Positions 59,389-64,000 of a stretch of DNA of 64,000 nt are shown one piece after another. Under the pieces are notes generated by a model. It had not been told where the DNA came from. It saw only the letters and a program-made list of their open reading frames with translations, and did not search any database. The first letter of the stretch is position 1. Each line of letters begins with the position of its first letter. Location: contig CAVFAY010000011.1 of the NCBI GenBank assembly GCA_963620595.1, positions 1 through 64,000 of the forward strand. The letters run 5' to 3'. The stretch comes from Butyricicoccus_A sp963620595 (GTDB lineage: Bacteria > Bacillota > Clostridia > Oscillospirales > Butyricicoccaceae). The position numbers were made by a program, and so were the translations under genes.

Positions 59389-61512
59389 ATGACAACGATT
59401 ACTCATAAGTCATTTGAAGAAGAACGCGTGTTTAAGACCACGTTCGCAGGCCGTGAGCTGACGGTTGAGACCGGTAAGGTTGCTCAGCTGGCAAACGGCT
59501 CCGCGCTGGTTCGCTACGGCGATACGGTTGTTCTCGTTACCGCTACCGCTTCCCCAAAGCCGCGCGAGGGCGTTGATTTCTTCCCGCTTTCCGTTGATTT
59601 TGAGGAAAAGCTGTACGCAGTAGGTCGTATCCCGGGTTCCTTTATGCGTCGTGAGGGCAAGGCTAGCGAGCAGGCTACTATCGCTTCCCGCCAGATCGAT
59701 CGCCCGATGCGCCCGCTGTTCCCGAAGGATCTGCGCAACGATGTATCCATCGTGTGCACCGTTATGGGCAACGACTATGATAACTCCCCGCAGGTAACTG
59801 CTCTGAATGGTGCTTCCATCGCAGTTGCTATTTCTGATATTCCGTTCAACTACACCGTAGCAGGCGTAGACGTTGGTCTGGTAGACGGCGAATTCGTCCT
59901 GAACCCGACGCTGGAGCAGCGTCAGAAGAGTCTGATGGACGTAACCGTTTGCGGCACCGCAGAGAAGATCGTTATGATCGAGGCTGGCGCAAAGGAAGTT
60001 CCGGAAGACCAGATGCTGGACGCTCTGCTGTTTGCACACGAGGAAATCAAGAAGATGTGTGCATTCATCGACTCTATCAAGGCAGAGATTGGCAAGCCGA
60101 AGTTTGAGTATGAGCATCATGATGTCGATCATGAGCTGTTTGACCAGATCGAAGCATTCGCACGTGCAAAGGTAGAGGTTGCCTTTGACACCGATGACAA
60201 GACTGTTCGTGACGCACGCATGCAGGTTGTCCGCGAAGAGATCGACGAAATGCTGGGTGAAGAGGTTGCTACCGAGCGCGCTGCTGAGATCTCTGAGATC
60301 GTTGACAAGCTGTGCAAGAAGGTTGTTCGTCACTGGCTGACGCAGGGCAAGCGCGTAGATGGCCGCGGCATGGAAGAAGTTCGTCCGCTGGCATCTGAGG
60401 TTGGCGTTCTGCCGCGTGCACATGGTACTGGTCTGTTCACTCGTGGTCAGACACAGGTTCTGTCTGTCTGCACGCTGGGCACCCTGTCCGATGCACAGAC
60501 GCTGGATACCATCTTTGAGCAGAAGGAGAAGCGTTATATCCATCATTATAACTTCCCGTCTTTCTCTGTTGGTGAGACCCGTCCGTCCCGCGGCCCTGGC
60601 CGTCGTGAGATCGGTCACGGTGCACTGGCTGAGCGTTCTCTGCTACCGGTACTGCCGTCCGCAGAGGAGTTCCCGTATGCCATCCGCGTGGTATCTGAGG
60701 TTCTGTCCTCCAACGGTTCCACCTCTCAGGGCTCTGTTTGTGGCTCCACGCTGGCTCTGATGGACGCAGGCGTTCCGATCAAGGCTCCAGTAGCTGGTAT
60801 TTCCTGCGGTCTGATTACCGATGACGGTCAGGAGACCACCTTTACCGATATTCAGGGCGTTGAGGACTTCTACGGCGATATGGACTTCAAGGTAGCTGGT
60901 ACCAAGAAGGGCATCACAGGTATTCAGGTAGATATTAAGGTTGACGGTCTGACTCCGTCCATCATCAAGGAAGCATTCCGCAAGTGCCGCGATGCTCGTT
61001 ACAAGATCCTCGACGATGTTATGCTCAAGGCAATTGCTGAGCCGCGCACTGAGGTTTCCAAGTGGGCACCGAAGACCATGACCATTCACATCAATCCGGA
61101 TAAGATTCGTGATGTTATCGGCAAGGGCGGCTCTGTGATTCAAAAGATTACGGCCGAGTCTGGCGCAAAGGTTGACATCGCTGAGGACGGTACCGTCAGC
61201 ATTTCTGCTATCAACGGTTCTGACGGTGAGAAGGCAAAGAAGATGATTGAGACCATCGTTAAGGATCCGGAAGTCGGCGATGTATTCTACGGCAAGGTTG
61301 TTCGTCTGATGGGCTTTGGCGCGTTCGTACAGATCGCACCGGGCAAGGATGGTCTGGTTCACATCTCCAAACTGGAGAAGCACCGCGTAGAGCGCGTAGA
61401 AGACGTTGTCAAGGTTGGCGATATGGTTTGGGTTAAGGTCATTGAGATTGATGACAAGGGTCGTATCAACCTGTCCCGCAAGGACGTAAAGGAAGAAGAA
61501 AAGGTTCTGTAA
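59389..61512 (+). CDS. pnp: Polyribonucleotide nucleotidyltransferase (PNPase)
   Basis: A 707-residue phosphorolytic 3'-5' exoribonuclease. It has two RNase PH-like cores with FPLSVDFEEKLYAVGRIPGS in the first and RGQTQVLSVCTLGT in the second, an all-alpha linker at about residues 240-320, then KH (VIGKGGSVIQKITAESGAKV) and S1 (GKVVRLMGFGAFVQIAPGKDG) RNA-binding domains at the C-terminus. TAGGAGACAGTT precedes the ATG. It is co-located with rpsO; a terminator follows. Confidence 0.98.
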   Translation: MTTITHKSFEEERVFKTTFAGRELTVETGKVAQLANGSALVRYGDTVVLVTATASPKPREGVDFFPLSVDFEEKLYAVGRIPGSFMRREGKASEQATIASRQIDRPMRPLFPKDLRNDVSIVCTVMGNDYDNSPQVTALNGASIAVAISDIPFNYTVAGVDVGLVDGEFVLNPTLEQRQKSLMDVTVCGTAEKIVMIEAGAKEVPEDQMLDALLFAHEEIKKMCAFIDSIKAEIGKPKFEYEHHDVDHELFDQIEAFARAKVEVAFDTDDKTVRDARMQVVREEIDEMLGEEVATERAAEISEIVDKLCKKVVRHWLTQGKRVDGRGMEEVRPLASEVGVLPRAHGTGLFTRGQTQVLSVCTLGTLSDAQTLDTIFEQKEKRYIHHYNFPSFSVGETRPSRGPGRREIGHGALAERSLLPVLPSAEEFPYAIRVVSEVLSSNGSTSQGSVCGSTLALMDAGVPIKAPVAGISCGLITDDGQETTFTDIQGVEDFYGDMDFKVAGTKKGITGIQVDIKVDGLTPSIIKEAFRKCRDARYKILDDVMLKAIAEPRTEVSKWAPKTMTIHINPDKIRDVIGKGGSVIQKITAESGAKVDIAEDGTVSISAINGSDGEKAKKMIETIVKDPEVGDVFYGKVVRLMGFGAFVQIAPGKDGLVHISKLEKHRVERVEDVVKVGDMVWVKVIEIDDKGRINLSRKDVKEEEKVL

Positions 61513-61536
61513 GCAGAACTTGCTGATTCTGAAAAT

Positions 61537-61572
61537 AAAAAGGCTGTATCCATAACGGGTACAGCCTTTTTG
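61537..61572 (+). terminator. Terminator of pnp
   Basis: AAAAAGGCTGTA pairs with TACAGCCTTTTT, with further TCC/GGG pairing inside. Confidence 0.88.
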
Positions 61573-61684
61573 GTACGATAGAAGATTGGAAAAATCTCCT
61601 TGTGTGCTGGAAAAACATCGTGCTACACGCGAAGCCGGCGGAATATCCTGTTAACAGATAGTCGGTGAGAGTTGATGCAAATGC

Positions 61685-62056
61685 TTAATTCTGCAATTTT
61701 CTCCACAGCGTGTATCCGGCGGTCAGCGCACCGGCATAGCGCAGCAGCAGCGTGTCCGAGGACAGCAGAATAGACGGCACCAGCGAGATGTCATTCGGCA
61801 GCGGAAGCGCCAATGAATTCAGAATCGGCGCGAGAAACGGTGCAAGCGCCAGATATAATGCAGGAACCGTGACCAAAACGATGGTTAATCCATCGATATG
61901 GGACAGATGACCAAGAAACGCACCGCAGACGGCGAGGGTAATAAGGGTGACAATGTAGCTGGAATCTGGGGAAATCAGCGTTGTGGAAGCAAAATGACTG
62001 ATGCTCAGGACAATGCAGAACATCGCGTCCCAGACCAGCAGATACAGCAGACGCAT
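61685..62056 (-). CDS. Small polytopic membrane protein, unknown function
   Basis: A 123-residue protein with three or four hydrophobic spans and few charged residues, starting MRLLYLLVWDAMFC and ending in a short basic tail (WRKLQN). AAAGGAGTTCTTCCCC precedes the start. It is convergent with pnp and divergent from the radical SAM gene. No family recognised. Confidence 0.65.
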   Translation of the reverse strand: MRLLYLLVWDAMFCIVLSISHFASTTLISPDSSYIVTLITLAVCGAFLGHLSHIDGLTIVLVTVPALYLALAPFLAPILNSLALPLPNDISLVPSILLSSDTLLLRYAGALTAGYTLWRKLQN

Positions 62057-62166
62057 GGGGAAGAACTCCTTTCTGATTTGTGCACAGAATGTTCTTTCAG
62101 TATATCGTTATCTGAGAAAAAAAGCAAGGAATTGACAAAAGAACCTGCATTTTTGTCGAAAAAGAC

Positions 62167-62195
62167 TTGACAGAATGCAAAGAACGGCGTATATT
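62167..62195 (+). promoter_or_regulatory. Promoter of the radical SAM gene
   Basis: TTGACA at 62167-62172 and TATATT at 62190-62195, 17-base spacing, 40 bases before the start. Confidence 0.82.
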
Positions 62196-62234
62196 AACTT
62201 TCAGTGAAAGATACTTAAGTTGGAGGCAAGCAAT

Positions 62235-63656
62235 ATGGCTGGATTAGCAGAGCTTTCTCATAAAGCTCAGAGAGCGGCAGCAAGTGTCATCATTGACCAT
62301 GTGCTGTCCAATGCAAAGAAAGATAGAGAAAAGGCATTCCTCGACATCGTTGATTTTGCAGAGAAATTCTGGGGCGATGGTATGTCGAAGGAAAATTATG
62401 ATAAGGTTCGCGAGGCGATTCGTCATCCGGAAGGAAACAAGTGGATTCGCTTTATCAACCGCGTGCTCGACGAGACCGACCCGCATGTCGCTAAGATGGC
62501 AGCTCTGAACTTGGGTTTTGAGGCATTTTTCCGCGGCACCAAGGAGATTCGCAAGAACCGCAAGAAGTATGACTGCAATATCCCATGGCTGATTCTGTTC
62601 GATCCGACCTCTGCATGTAACATGCACTGCACCGGCTGTTGGTCCGGTACGTATGGTCATAAGCACAACCTGTCCTTTGAGGATATGGATAAGATCGTAA
62701 CACAGGGCAAAGAACTGGGTGTCTATCTGTACATGATGACCGGCGGTGAGCCGCTTGTCCGCAAGAAGGACATTCTGAAGCTGGCAGAAAAGCACAACGA
62801 TGTAGAGTTCTCTATGTACACCAATTCCACGTTGATTGATGAGGACTTCTGTAAGGAAGTCGTTCGTCTGGGCAATTTGACTTTCCAGCTGTCCATTGAG
62901 GGCACGCCGGAAACCAACGATGAGCGTCGAGGTGCGGGTCATTACGATGCTGTTATGCGCGCGATGGATCTGCTCAAGAAGTACGGCATTCTGTTTGGTA
63001 CCTCGATTTGCTACACCAGACACAACATTGAAGCGGTTACCAGCGATGAGTTCCTCAAGATGATCTCTGATAAGGGCGCGCGCTTTGGCTTCTACTTCCA
63101 TTACATGCCGGTCGGCAACAATGCTGCACCGGAGCTGATGCCGACGATGGAACAGCGTAAGTACATGATTGAACGCATCCGCTACATCCGTTCCAGCAAA
63201 TCTGACATCGAGTTCTACCCGATGGACTTCCAGAACGACGGCGAGTTTGTCGGAGGCTGTATCGCAGGCGGCAGAAACTACTTCCACATCAACTCTGCCG
63301 GTGACGCAGAGCCGTGTGTGTTCATTCATTATTCCAACGCAAACATCCATGACAGCTCAATCCTGGAGATCCTGCAGAGCCCGCTGTTCATGGCATACCA
63401 TAACGGTCAGCCGTTCAACCACAACCATCTGCGTCCGTGTCCGATGCTGGAAAACCCGGAACTGCTGCAGAAGATGGTACATGAGACTGGCGCACACAGC
63501 ACGGATTTGGAATCTCCGGAGCCGGTAGAGCATCTGTGCGGCAAGTGCAAGGACTATGCGGCTTGTTGGGCGAAGGAAGCTGATGACATCTGGGCACATG
63601 AAACCCATAAGAAACCGAAGTATCAGAACTATAAGCCTTCTAACATTATGAAGTAA
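62235..63656 (+). CDS. Radical SAM protein with C-terminal cysteine cluster
   Basis: A 473-residue radical SAM enzyme. The cluster motif CNMHCTGC (CxxxCxxC) lies at about residues 132-139, preceded by a helical N-terminal region of about 120 residues. The SAM-binding glycine motif is MMTGGEPLVRKKD and a later strand reads FQLSIEGTPETNDERRG. A SPASM-like C-terminal region has cysteines in GGCIAGG, EPCVFIHYS, RPCPML and CGKCKDYAACW, so extra iron-sulfur clusters are likely. AGTTGGAGGCAAGCA precedes the ATG at 62235. A MarR regulator follows after 19 bases. Substrate is unknown; peptide maturation and cofactor biosynthesis are both possible. Confidence 0.9.
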   Translation: MAGLAELSHKAQRAAASVIIDHVLSNAKKDREKAFLDIVDFAEKFWGDGMSKENYDKVREAIRHPEGNKWIRFINRVLDETDPHVAKMAALNLGFEAFFRGTKEIRKNRKKYDCNIPWLILFDPTSACNMHCTGCWSGTYGHKHNLSFEDMDKIVTQGKELGVYLYMMTGGEPLVRKKDILKLAEKHNDVEFSMYTNSTLIDEDFCKEVVRLGNLTFQLSIEGTPETNDERRGAGHYDAVMRAMDLLKKYGILFGTSICYTRHNIEAVTSDEFLKMISDKGARFGFYFHYMPVGNNAAPELMPTMEQRKYMIERIRYIRSSKSDIEFYPMDFQNDGEFVGGCIAGGRNYFHINSAGDAEPCVFIHYSNANIHDSSILEILQSPLFMAYHNGQPFNHNHLRPCPMLENPELLQKMVHETGAHSTDLESPEPVEHLCGKCKDYAACWAKEADDIWAHETHKKPKYQNYKPSNIMK

Positions 63657-63675
63657 TGTGCAGAGGTGAATCGGT

Positions 63676-64000
63676 TTGGAGTATGAAAAATTGGCAAAAG
63701 AACTGGTTGAGATGCAGGTGGAGAATGCGCGTCCATTGAGTTGGATTGCGGACTGCATTGCAGCCAGAGGAGAGGAACAGATTCTGTTGATGCTTGCGCA
63801 TCGGAAAGAAGCTGTGTGTGCGGGAGCTTTGACAGAGCATGTCGGTTTGACCTCCGGTCGTGTGGCTAATATCCTCAAGCAGTTAGAACGCAAGGGATAT
63901 ATTGAACGCACACCGGGCACAGATGACCGAAGAAAGGTTCTTGTTTGTCTGACAGAAACCGGATGGCAGTATGCCAAGAATGTTTATAAAAAGGAATTGG
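63676..64000 (+). CDS. MarR-family transcriptional regulator, truncated by window end
   Basis: The first 108 codons of a winged-helix regulator. The core reads AGALTEHVGLTSGRVANILK, QLERKGYIERTPGTDDRRK and VLVCLTETG, the recognition helix and wing of MarR proteins. Start is TTG at 63676 after GCAGAGGTGAATCGG; no ATG is placed as well. It follows the radical SAM gene by 19 bases and is probably co-transcribed with it, suggesting control of that operon. The C-terminus lies beyond the window. Confidence 0.85.
   Translation, partial: MEYEKLAKELVEMQVENARPLSWIADCIAARGEEQILLMLAHRKEAVCAGALTEHVGLTSGRVANILKQLERKGYIERTPGTDDRRKVLVCLTETGWQYAKNVYKKEL

Overview
The window looks like chromosome from an anaerobic, endospore-forming member of the Clostridia, probably an Oscillospirales or Butyricicoccaceae-type gut bacterium (inference). 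The grounds are a germination protease next to spoIIP and a gerA-type receptor operon, clostridial glgC/glgD pairing, a lone 3-hydroxybutyryl-CoA dehydrogenase of the butyrate pathway, S-layer homology domains, strong AGGAGG ribosome sites and moderately high GC. No rRNA, tRNA, CRISPR array, insertion sequence or phage gene was recognised.

Layout. 0.1-1.8 kb: ECF sigma/anti-sigma pair and rpsT on the minus strand. 2.0-7.6 kb: gpr-spoIIP-gerA-gerC-gerB, with 4-base overlaps from spoIIP onward. 7.7-12.1 kb: an AT-rich accessory cluster made of a secreted small protein, a stem-loop terminator, two paralogous membrane proteins, two further membrane proteins (one frameshifted at an A7 run) and an ABC ATPase. 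12.2-17.8 kb: a tiny cationic-peptide unit, a NifS-type desulfurase, two small membrane proteins, thiI, hbd and pncC. 18.0-23.9 kb: glycogen genes glgB-like, glgC, glgD, glgA. 24.1-25.5 kb: an SLH-domain protein. 25.6-32.7 kb: nudix hydrolase, a kinase-less WalK-like sensor, yycH, yycI, murA, yycJ, rlmH. 32.8-41.3 kb: pyrC, DUF1294, a D,D-carboxypeptidase, ybaK, a GntR regulator with visible operators, serA-serC and an OYE-family reductase. 41.6-47.6 kb: femX-alr-decarboxylase-holB-ricT. 47.7-53.3 kb: degV, a HydF-like GTPase, and an AraC regulator set among two Gfo/Idh/MocA dehydrogenases. 53.5-56.5 kb: phosphoglucomutase, a pair of 203-bp repeats and a divergent unknown/HTH pair. 56.6-64 kb: thiC with its TPP riboswitch, a candidate small RNA, rpsO-pnp, a small membrane protein, a radical SAM protein and a truncated MarR gene.

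How the genes fit together. The glycogen block supplies ADP-glucose (GlgC/GlgD) and chain extension (GlgA), with phosphoglucomutase 30 kb away feeding glucose-1-phosphate. Its branching-enzyme gene, however, encodes a protein that has lost catalytic residues in all four conserved GH13 regions. Cell-wall functions recur (murA, YycHIJ, femX, alanine racemase, carboxypeptidase, spoIIP). NifS and ThiI form the usual sulfur-transfer pair, and ThiC adds the thiamine pyrimidine branch.

The most unusual items are proteins that keep a family fold but lack its defining active site: the GlgB-like protein, a HydF-like GTPase without iron-sulfur ligands, and a WalK-like sensor without a kinase. The second is the AT-rich secreted-protein/ABC cluster at 7.7-12.1 kb, which may be an uncharacterised bacteriocin-like or export/immunity system.
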